In this document: positions 52,816 to 59,813 of the stretch, piece by piece | How positions within the stretch are numbered: the first letter of the stretch is position 1 | Layout: each line of letters begins with the position of its first letter | NCBI RefSeq assembly: GCF_000482325.1 | Contig: NZ_KI535299.1 | Location: forward strand, 1-64,000 | Direction: 5' to 3' | DNA from: Bacillus sp. UNC438CL73TsuS30 | GTDB lineage: Bacteria; Bacillota; Bacilli; Bacillales; Cytobacillaceae | Length of the DNA stretch: 64,000 nucleotides | Made by a program: the position numbers and the translations under genes | The notes under the pieces: generated by a model | Seen by the model: the letters and a program-made list of their open reading frames with translations, nothing else | Told to the model about the DNA's origin: nothing | Database searches by the model: none

Positions 52816-53542
52816 GCTGCTCCTCCTCTTTAGCCATTAATTTTTTTAGTAATTCATAACGGTCGTAATCGTGATATAGATATTCAATACGCTCAAAAAG
52901 CTCTTGTTTGGGAATCACCTTAGCTATATCATCCCGATCAAGAATGACGATCAGCCCCTCCGTCTCGAGTAAGCGCATAGCACTGGCGATTAAACCAATT
53001 CTGGTTCGTCTATTGCCTTTTTTAACACCATAATCATCTGTGTCGACCTCCATGTATTTCCATGTTGTCACAACATCCTTCATATCGATTCGTTCTTCTT
53101 CTCCGAAGGTAGGTTTTGCTTTAAGAATACTATCCCAATTCATTATGAGGTCGTTGACTTGCCTCTCTAATGAGTAGTAGCTGATTCCTTCCCGCTTCAT
53201 TCGGATTTTGGCAGCCTGGTTCCGGTCAATCGCTGCTAAGAAAGACATAATCACGACGCTAATAAGATGAAAGTGTTTTTTCGTTTCGACTTGCTTATGC
53301 TTCTCTTTCAAATGTGTAAAATTCGTAGCAAAGACGGAGCCGGTGGGCTGGACAACTAAGTGGATCCGCTTAGGCGATTCGATGATATATGTACCCGACT
53401 CGTCCGCTAATAATAGAACGGTCTGTCTTACTTCCGGATCAAAATACGATTGGAAGTGCTCGCTATTTTCGTCAATTACTTTATCTTTTAATAGAGTAAA
53501 ATAGACAGCAGAAGCTTTTTTGATTGATTCTGCATTCATCAT
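52793..53542 (-). CDS. JetB/MksE-like subunit (DUF6063-like)
   Basis: A 249-aa mainly helical protein without a recognised catalytic motif. Its length, operon place and winged-helix-like end (NRRTRIGLIASAMRLLETEGLIVILDRDD, then KQELFERIEYLY) fit the KITE/MksE-like subunit of a condensin complex. I recall similar proteins annotated as DUF6063, which I cannot verify. It starts directly after the preceding stop (TAAATGATG), with GGAGG ahead, and overlaps the SMC gene by 23 nt, so the products are probably made in fixed ratio. Confidence 0.6.
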   Translation of the reverse strand: MMNAESIKKASAVYFTLLKDKVIDENSEHFQSYFDPEVRQTVLLLADESGTYIIESPKRIHLVVQPTGSVFATNFTHLKEKHKQVETKKHFHLISVVIMSFLAAIDRNQAAKIRMKREGISYYSLERQVNDLIMNWDSILKAKPTFGEEERIDMKDVVTTWKYMEVDTDDYGVKKGNRRTRIGLIASAMRLLETEGLIVILDRDDIAKVIPKQELFERIEYLYHDYDRYELLKKLMAKEEEQHAENPSN

Positions 53543-55045
53543 TTATCCCTCCTGGACACATATTTTAAACGGGGTAATTTTCATTTGATACCATTGGAAT
53601 GGCTCTGCTCGATGATCAAACATGGTATAGATTTTTGAACCTTCAAACACTTGAAATTGAGGGTTTTCCTTCATTAATTTATAAAGAAGAATTTCCCTCT
53701 CATCACTTATGGTTTCTTCTTTTCGATGCAGCACTTGAACCTTCAGCGGCTTTTTATCAAACATCATCCATAAATCAATCGTTTCATATTCTTCAAACCA
53801 TAGATCCTGCACGTCCAATGGCAGTGTTGATAAATCAGCTAACGAAAACTCTCCGTATGTTTGTAAATGTTGAAAAACATAACTCCATGCCTTTATAACA
53901 GACGCCCAGTCCGTTACTCGCATACGAGTAACGCTTACTTCTGCCTCCTCTTCGATTACAACATCCGTTAGTTGTTTTTCATCAAATTCTTGTTCTCCCC
54001 AAATCCATTCAAGCGGCAAGATAAATTCATTTTTCGGTGAAAATAAGGGAGAAAGGGCTGTTTCTATTTCCTTGAAACTTTGAACGCCTTCCTTCAGTAA
54101 CATATTTTCATAAATATGTTCTCGAAAGGATACCAGACTGGTTTCCCAAAACAAGGAAGGATTTTCTGCCTTTAATTTCATCTCATAGGAGATATTTTGA
54201 ATGACTAGTTTGGCAAAACGATCATGCAACTGCCTTGTATGACCAATTTTTTCTTGGAGAAGAATCAATTCTTTCTGAATGAAATCATCCTCTTCATTTC
54301 TACGTCTCGTCTTTTCTATCATCCTAGTAATAGTCCGGAAGTGATTTTTTTCTTCGTCAAATTGCTTTTCAATTTCAACACGATTGTCGGCCCTTTGCCA
54401 TTCTTGTTCAATCAATAAGATTTTGGGATTATTAATCATTTCCTTTTGGAAAGTGAATTCTTTTGCCATTAAGCGGTTTACACGTGAAATGAGGTGATCG
54501 AGGTTACGAGTAGCTTTTCTAAAATTACCGTTTTTAATCAGCTGAATACTATAGAGTTGCTCTATCGTTATGGAGAATTCCTCTGCCATTTCCCTACTCA
54601 TAAAAATCATTTCTTGAGAAACATCTGTGAGTTTATAAACAATGGATCCGCCTAGCTCTAAATTCGTATAGATTTCATCCATCGTGACATATCGAAAGGT
54701 TTGCGTTTCCCAGGATTGTCTTAATTCATCGTAATATAAGGCCTCAAACGGTTTACTATACTCTTCTTTTCCCTGATATAAAAGCCCACTGGTAATCCGT
54801 TCAATTTGTTTATCGTCTGCTAAAAGCTTCATCTGCTTAATGGAATCCTCTACTATATACTTAATATCTGATTTCCGCCGATGATCATCATCATTCAATT
54901 CTCGATAAAAGATGGTAAGGAGCACTTGCATGAGAATCGTTTGGATATGAGGCTTCAACTCTCCTACTTCCATTCCCCTGCCAAGCTCGAACAGTGGATT
55001 TAATCGTTGCAAACGCTTGCCGAAACCTTCCCATGATTCGTTCAC
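53543..55045 (-). CDS. JetA/MksF-like kleisin candidate
   Basis: A 500-aa protein, helical and charged, with a coiled-coil region about 190-290 and an acidic stretch near VVIEEEAEV. It has no enzymatic motif. Its size and placement before the JetB-like gene fit the kleisin subunit (JetA/MksF). The start is taken as GTG at 55045, six bases after GGAGGAG; this GTG shares bases with the stop of the upstream gene (GTGA), a sign of translational coupling. Two in-frame ATGs at 55060 and 55051 sit inside or against the ribosome binding site. Confidence 0.6.
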   Translation of the reverse strand: MNESWEGFGKRLQRLNPLFELGRGMEVGELKPHIQTILMQVLLTIFYRELNDDDHRRKSDIKYIVEDSIKQMKLLADDKQIERITSGLLYQGKEEYSKPFEALYYDELRQSWETQTFRYVTMDEIYTNLELGGSIVYKLTDVSQEMIFMSREMAEEFSITIEQLYSIQLIKNGNFRKATRNLDHLISRVNRLMAKEFTFQKEMINNPKILLIEQEWQRADNRVEIEKQFDEEKNHFRTITRMIEKTRRRNEEDDFIQKELILLQEKIGHTRQLHDRFAKLVIQNISYEMKLKAENPSLFWETSLVSFREHIYENMLLKEGVQSFKEIETALSPLFSPKNEFILPLEWIWGEQEFDEKQLTDVVIEEEAEVSVTRMRVTDWASVIKAWSYVFQHLQTYGEFSLADLSTLPLDVQDLWFEEYETIDLWMMFDKKPLKVQVLHRKEETISDEREILLYKLMKENPQFQVFEGSKIYTMFDHRAEPFQWYQMKITPFKICVQEG

Positions 55046-56115
55046 ATCCATCTCCTCCATGTTTCTATGTTTAAGACTTCTTGTGGAACCCGCTTATTTT
55101 CCTTCCATAAATGCATTAGTCGTTCTTGTTCCTCTTCTGTAAACCATTGAAAAAATTGATCACGGTATTTGAGGTTTTGGGTTTGACCGATTTTCTGGTC
55201 ATTCCTTTTTTCTATACATTCAAGCATTTTGCGATAAATTTTCAAGGCAGGCTGAATACAGCAATCAGGGTATTTTTCTATAAGCCGAATGAGGATTCCG
55301 TATCCTGCGGCATCAAGATCTCCTACGTAGTAGAAAAGATAGGATGATTTGGGAAACATTCGAAAGAAAAAGGCAAAGCTCCGTTCAATTTTGGTCCCTT
55401 CACCATAAATGATTAGTTCCGGTTCATAATCGAGTTTATTCTCTTCCAATAATTTAATCGAAGTATGAAAGAAAGATAGATTTTCGACGATTAGTACCCT
55501 CTGAATATCTTTCATTTCTTTCCCTTGTTTCATCCAAAATACGAAAGGTTCCCCATAATTCACCATTTTAAGTTGGTCTTCCGATATTCCAATTCTGGCT
55601 AAAAAGCCTTTTCCATCAGGAAAGCTATCACTATCAATTAAGAATTTTTCATGACCAAAAAGCTCTAGGCTTCTTTCTTCTAATGACACGATTTCCCGTT
55701 CCGAACTGAACTTTAGAAAAGTATATAAATTCTGGATTCGCTTCCATTCGTCATTCGTTTGCCATTCGAGATGCCGTTCATAGTAGGAAAAATCAAACCG
55801 ATCAATTAATTTCATCATCTCCAGGCGATCCCATTTGTCTGCTTGAACTTTTACATTTACCCAGCAATATAAGGGAAGTGCTGGTGTTTTACCATTGTAT
55901 TGATTATTTTGAATAGGGATAAGGATTTCTTCAGCTTGCAAAGTTTTAATTGCACGATAAAACAACGAATAACCGTCCATTTCAAAATAATCATCCATTA
56001 GCTTGCGCAACTGAATTTCTAAATCGTTAATATTTATTTTCTTTTTCTGTTTAGGGTGTTGAATATCTCCAATAAAACCTCTCACCCTTGTTTCAATCAC
56101 ATCGATTGTACTCAC
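55042..56115 (-). CDS. JetD-like Toprim nuclease subunit
   Basis: A 357-aa protein. The N-terminal 200 residues resemble the winged-helix arm of JetD (DUF3322-like). The C-terminal Toprim domain has VLIVENLSFF (catalytic Glu about 211) and YVGDLDAAGYGILIRLIEKY (DxD about 266-268), as in JetD/MksG and topoisomerase VI A. JetD cuts plasmid DNA in Wadjet systems. It is the first gene of the operon. The start is GTG at 56115, near AGTAGGTG; the start is uncertain because the site is weak. The ORF frame does not extend upstream. Confidence 0.78.
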   Translation of the reverse strand: MSTIDVIETRVRGFIGDIQHPKQKKKININDLEIQLRKLMDDYFEMDGYSLFYRAIKTLQAEEILIPIQNNQYNGKTPALPLYCWVNVKVQADKWDRLEMMKLIDRFDFSYYERHLEWQTNDEWKRIQNLYTFLKFSSEREIVSLEERSLELFGHEKFLIDSDSFPDGKGFLARIGISEDQLKMVNYGEPFVFWMKQGKEMKDIQRVLIVENLSFFHTSIKLLEENKLDYEPELIIYGEGTKIERSFAFFFRMFPKSSYLFYYVGDLDAAGYGILIRLIEKYPDCCIQPALKIYRKMLECIEKRNDQKIGQTQNLKYRDQFFQWFTEEEQERLMHLWKENKRVPQEVLNIETWRRWM

Positions 56116-56175
56116 CTACTTTAAAGCTTCCTAGTGTCATGCATTGACCACTAATACTATTTTTAGATACCTTCT

Positions 56176-56205
56176 ATTATAAACTAGTTGCATTTTTGTT
56201 GGTAA
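56176..56205 (-). promoter_or_regulatory. Promoter of the Wadjet-like operon
   Basis: The minus strand has -35 TTACCA (56200-56205), an 18-bp spacer and a perfect -10 TATAAT (56176-56181), about 60 bp before the JetD-like gene. No operator-like repeat is obvious. Confidence 0.65.
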
Positions 56206-56346
56206 ATGAATTTTTCTTAAAAGATTAGCAGATTGCAATTAACCAATACACTGGACACAGGAACCTCCCCGAATTTTCTTGTTTAACTGTACTATTTCAC
56301 AACGCTCACACCAATTTCATAAATCTGCTTAGGAAAAACCGGAAAC

Positions 56347-56393
56347 AAAAAAACCGCATAAGTGAAAAAATTCACCGTGCGGTAAGTAATGAT
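56347..56393 (-). terminator. Terminator after the helicase gene or the RNA region below it
   Basis: The minus strand has ACCGCA...TGCGGT enclosing GTGAA/TTCAC, with an A/T loop, followed by TTTTTTTG. Confidence 0.8.
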
Positions 56394-56494
56394 TATTGCT
56401 ATCGGAACTACTTCTTGAGAATCGAACCTGCCAGACCACACACGGTGGTCTCTAATAATTGCTTATACCACATTCGTTGCGAAAACAGCGTATT
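56394..56494 (-). other. Hairpin-rich 3' region between the helicase gene and its terminator
   Basis: About 100 nt on the minus strand after the helicase stop codon. It contains the hairpin AGACCAC-CGTGT-GTGGTCT (56432-56452), then GGCAGGTTCGATTCTC, before the terminator. The GGTTCGATTC string looks like a tRNA T-loop, but no matching stem, acceptor or anticodon arm can be built. It could be a 3' UTR or a small RNA. The rest of 56206-56346 shows nothing recognisable. Confidence 0.35.
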
Positions 56495-59077
56495 TTAAAA
56501 GTCAAACTCATCGTCATGGCGATGGCGGCGGTATTTTGCTGCATGACAGGAATCACAAATCGGAAAAGCATGATCCCAAGGCAATTTTCTTCCGCAATTC
56601 TTACACTTTTTCACAAATTTCTTGATATCGGTTTTTAACCGTTCCTGTACCTGGTCACTGACCTCTTCACGCAGACGTTCCCAATATACCGCTTCCGTCT
56701 TCTCACCTAAACGGTACAAAAACAATAGGTGGAGACCAACTGCTTTATAGGAAAGTTCAAGCTCCTCAAGGCTGCGGTCTTTAACAATTGGCTCAGGAAG
56801 TTCTCTACCGTCGATAATCGCATACATGGTTTGTTCCCATTGCTTTGTCAGCACCGGTTCATTTTTAGAAAAAGGTAAGTGCAGAAATCCGTAAAGATCC
56901 ATCAACGGAAGTCTTGCTTCAATATCGGTCCCGGCAATCAACTGATAAAGTGACCGCTCCTCTGATAATGATGCCTTCTTCGTTCCCTTTGGGCTTTCAA
57001 ATTTTCCCCATAGCTCAAAGAAAGTCCCGAGATCGCGATAATAGCGCTGGAATCGTTCAAACACCGAATTGGTCGGTGCAATCGCAAAGGTATGAACCGG
57101 TTCATCCTCCTGCATTAACAGTCGGCGCATCGTTTTAATATCATTTGTGAACGCAACCTTCCCCACATCATAAATCCCTTTTCTTCCGGCCCGTCCGGCA
57201 ATTTGCTTCACTTCCTGTGAAGTAAGCAGCCTTCTTCTAGTTCCATCAAATTTTTCATTTTCCAAAAAGACAATTCTTCGGATGGGCAGGTTTAATCCCA
57301 TTCCAATCGCATCTGTAGCAATAATTACTTTTGTTTTTCCATCATTAAATTGCTGAATTTGCTTTTTCCTTGTTTCCGGCGGCATGCTGCCGTAGATCAT
57401 GCTGACTTTATGTCCGTCATTTTGCAGCCTTGATGCTGTTTCGAGCACACGTCGTCTTGAAAAACAAATGAGCGCATCCCCTTTTTTAATATGCTTGATA
57501 TGAAATTCCCTTGATTCCACTTCAAGCGGGGTGTCACGGCTGTACTCATGAATTTCAATATCCGAATCACCTAATAGCTCAAGCAGCATCGTTTTTGAAT
57601 TTCGGCTCCCAATGATATGCACTTCTTGGGCATTCGCTTTCGTAATCGCCTTATACCAAGAAAATCCCCGGTCCTTATCGGTAATCATTTGTGCCTCATC
57701 AATGACCACCACATCATAGAATTCTTTTTCATGGAACATTTCAACCGTACAGGAAATATGATTGGCCCCAGGAACGATTTTTTCCTCCTCACCCGTTTTT
57801 AAGGAACAGGGTGTTCCTTCGGCATTTAATTTATCATAAACTTCAAGGGCCAAAAGGCGTAGCGGCGCTAAATAGATACCGCTGTCGGCTGCCTTCATCC
57901 GCTCAAGGGCATGGTGCGTTTTCCCCGTATTGGTTTCTCCAATATGAAGAATATAACGAATTTGTCTGCCCATTGATGGATTGTATTCCTGGCCGAAAAT
58001 ATCCTCCATCATCCGGGCCTCTTCTTCCCTTTTTCGTTGTAATTCCGCTTCCTCTTCTGCTTTTTTTCGTTCTCGTTCCGCAAAATCTTTTTCAAAAATT
58101 TCTCGGTGAACCTCTAAATCAAATGGAAGATCGACAAGTTTTAAGAGATCCGAAACATATTCATCCTGGATATCCTGTGTAAAATATTCCTCTACCTCAT
58201 ATATAAGATTTTCAATACAATTTTTCACGAAAGAGATGGTCAGTTCTTCGTTAAAGATAGCTTGAAATTGTTGATGGATTTTTTCCGGAAGTTGTTCAAA
58301 TACCTTTTGCGGCAAAAGTTCAGAAACATAGTCGGAAATTAAGCCTTCATATACGAAAAAATAGGTTTCGTATTCGTAAAAGCTTCTGCCCCAATGAAGC
58401 GTTTTATGGATGTCACCGGTTAGTTCTTCAAAAAACGTTGCTAACGTAGTATAGGCATTCGGATCAAAATTCCCTTGGTTGACTAGTTTTTCTTCAAGAG
58501 CAAAGGTGTCAACGGATTGGAATTTAGGATTGTTTTCGAAATCTGCTTCCAATTGAACTGCAACAAATCTTCGGATATAGAGGTAGAAATTTTGATAATT
58601 CTCCTCAATAAACTCTGCCGCAAAAGAGTCAATTTCATTTTGCAGCAGCTGTTTTTCAGCCTGCCGTTTGCTCTCTTCTTCCCGTTTTAAAAAGTCGGCC
58701 TTTGCTTGATGGTACCGCTTTTCCCATTTATCTTCTTCACCCTGAAAAGTGTCCTGCAGCCATTCCAAGGCTTCAAACGGTTGATATGTCCGCATTTCAT
58801 CTCGAAACAGTTTGTTGATTAATTTCCGGTCGATGCCTTCCACCACAAATCCTTTTTCCTTTAAAAATGCCTTTTTTTCATTCCTTGGAACATCATTGGT
58901 CGATTTATTCAGCCAAACATTAATCCAAATTTGTTCAGTATACTCGCTTCGATCGGTGAGGTATTGTTCAAAGGTTGGGATCGTTTCTTTCGATACCAAA
59001 TAATGATCAATGTCTTCAAATAGCTTTTTTTTCGTATGTTCGACCGCTTGAGGATAAATGACAGTTAATTTACTCAT
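56495..59077 (-). CDS. Suv3-like SF2 helicase with C-terminal zinc ribbon
   Basis: An 860-aa RNA helicase. The N-terminal 370 residues are an uncharacterised helical region ending in a charged coil (ERERKKAEEEAELQRKREEE). The helicase core has motif I GETNTGKTHHAL, motif II VIDEAQMI, SCTVEMFHE, FSRRRV, ATDAIGMGLNLP and motif VI QIAGRAGRKG, a pattern close to the mitochondrial SUV3 family. A four-cysteine ribbon (CKNCGRKL...CDSCHA) lies near the end. The start ATG at 59077 has AGGAG. It may act in RNA processing or decay. Possible coupling to neighbouring repair and defence genes is inference. Confidence 0.88.
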   Translation of the reverse strand: MSKLTVIYPQAVEHTKKKLFEDIDHYLVSKETIPTFEQYLTDRSEYTEQIWINVWLNKSTNDVPRNEKKAFLKEKGFVVEGIDRKLINKLFRDEMRTYQPFEALEWLQDTFQGEEDKWEKRYHQAKADFLKREEESKRQAEKQLLQNEIDSFAAEFIEENYQNFYLYIRRFVAVQLEADFENNPKFQSVDTFALEEKLVNQGNFDPNAYTTLATFFEELTGDIHKTLHWGRSFYEYETYFFVYEGLISDYVSELLPQKVFEQLPEKIHQQFQAIFNEELTISFVKNCIENLIYEVEEYFTQDIQDEYVSDLLKLVDLPFDLEVHREIFEKDFAERERKKAEEEAELQRKREEEARMMEDIFGQEYNPSMGRQIRYILHIGETNTGKTHHALERMKAADSGIYLAPLRLLALEVYDKLNAEGTPCSLKTGEEEKIVPGANHISCTVEMFHEKEFYDVVVIDEAQMITDKDRGFSWYKAITKANAQEVHIIGSRNSKTMLLELLGDSDIEIHEYSRDTPLEVESREFHIKHIKKGDALICFSRRRVLETASRLQNDGHKVSMIYGSMPPETRKKQIQQFNDGKTKVIIATDAIGMGLNLPIRRIVFLENEKFDGTRRRLLTSQEVKQIAGRAGRKGIYDVGKVAFTNDIKTMRRLLMQEDEPVHTFAIAPTNSVFERFQRYYRDLGTFFELWGKFESPKGTKKASLSEERSLYQLIAGTDIEARLPLMDLYGFLHLPFSKNEPVLTKQWEQTMYAIIDGRELPEPIVKDRSLEELELSYKAVGLHLLFLYRLGEKTEAVYWERLREEVSDQVQERLKTDIKKFVKKCKNCGRKLPWDHAFPICDSCHAAKYRRHRHDDEFDF

Positions 59078-59136
59078 TTCGCTAGTCTCCTCTTAAAAAT
59101 TTGCATCTTTTCTGATTTCTTTTTTTCTTATTTTTA

Positions 59137-59295
59137 TGTATAATGGGATCATAGAGATCGTATAGTAAAAAAGACCGAGCATGACAAAGAACTACTCGGT
59201 CAATGCAATAGACGGTTCCCCATTGGGAGTCGGCATATTGGAAGAGATAATCCACCGTTTATGCTTGTCGGCTCAAGGGTGGATTATTTTTTTTT
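59137..59295 (+). ncRNA. Antisense RNA antitoxin of the type I module
   Basis: On the plus strand a -10 TATAAT (59139-59144) is followed by about 140 nt ending in a perfect terminator stem ATAATCCACC...GGTGGATTAT (59247-59287) with a long T-run. The RNA would be complementary to the 3' end of the toxin mRNA and overlap its last codons and stop, as RatA does for txpA. The -35 is poor. The exact 5' end, near 59151, is inferred. Confidence 0.7.
59166..59201 (-). terminator. Terminator of the toxin mRNA
   Basis: The minus strand has GACCGAG...CTCGGTC followed by TTTTTTAC. It lies about 80 nt past the toxin stop, giving the toxin transcript a long 3' UTR antisense to the plus-strand RNA. Confidence 0.75.
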
Positions 59296-59367
59296 GTTAA
59301 ATGACAGCACGGTGACGATGAGACCTGCAAATGAAATTGCCAGCGTCAAAGCTTCATAAACTGTCAA
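59284..59367 (-). CDS. Type I holin-like toxin peptide (TxpA/BsrG-like), 27 aa
   Basis: A TTG-initiated 27-residue peptide starting MTVYEALTLAISFAGLIV and ending SFNKKK: a short N-terminal polar segment, one hydrophobic helix and a lysine tail. The MTVYEALxLxISFA pattern matches the holin-like type I toxins of Firmicutes (BsrG, TxpA). AAAGGGGGTGAT lies about five bases before TTG. The upstream promoter is strong. Too short for a standard gene caller. Toxicity itself is not shown by sequence. Confidence 0.82.
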   Translation of the reverse strand: MTVYEALTLAISFAGLIVTVLSFNKKK

Positions 59368-59436
59368 ACGGCATCACCCCCTTTCGATAGGAGTGATCCG
59401 ACCACCCTTGAGAGATCCTATTCTATTGCATTTCTA

Positions 59437-59465
59437 ATTATAGCATAAATTTCCACATCGAACAA
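59437..59465 (-). promoter_or_regulatory. Promoter of the toxin gene
   Basis: The minus strand has -35 TTGTTC (59460-59465), a 17-bp spacer and -10 TATAAT (59437-59442) extended by TGC. It begins just inside the preceding YbxH-like gene's end. Confidence 0.75.
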
Positions 59466-59473
59466 GCGTTCCC

Positions 59474-59665
59474 TTAAATATTATGTTGGGTACAATATTG
59501 GTCCACTAAATCCTCGATTTGATCTAGCTCCGGAAATTTTCCTGAAAACTGAAATTTAATTTCTTCGATGAAATGTTCGCGATTATATACATGGATGGCT
59601 CCATTTTGTGCGATAACGCTATATTCCGGTACAAAACGGTAACCGCTTCTTTCAATAGCCCCCAT
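59474..59665 (-). CDS. YbxH-like small conserved protein
   Basis: A 63-aa soluble protein (MGAIERSGYRFVPEYSVI, then AQNGAIHVYNREHFIEE and IEDLVDQYC). It resembles small Bacillus proteins I recall as YbxH, of unknown function. The start at 59665 is the third of three ATGs and lies seven bases after AAGGAG. It ends close to the toxin promoter. It is likely to be a real gene because of its ribosome binding site and soluble composition. Confidence 0.7.
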   Translation of the reverse strand: MGAIERSGYRFVPEYSVIAQNGAIHVYNREHFIEEIKFQFSGKFPELDQIEDLVDQYCTQHNI

Positions 59666-59762
59666 CATCATGCTCCTTTTTCCTTGTTTTGGTTAGTATT
59701 TGCAGATTTTTGGGGAATCATCCTTGTTTGTGAATACTTCGAGCAATGCCCCCCAATCACAT

Positions 59763-59800
59763 AAACAAAAGAACGGCCCTCTAAAAAAGGAGCCGCCCCA
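59763..59800 (-). terminator. Probable terminator of ppdK
   Basis: The minus strand has CGGCTCC...GAGGGCCG with a small bulge and a T-rich loop, followed by TTCTTTTGTTT, shortly after the ppdK stop codon. Confidence 0.5.
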
Positions 59801-59813
59801 AAACCAACAAACC

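Noticed and set aside
56400..56460. tRNA-like GGTTCGATTC motif
   Set aside because: No pairing arms, acceptor stem or anticodon loop can be formed around it.
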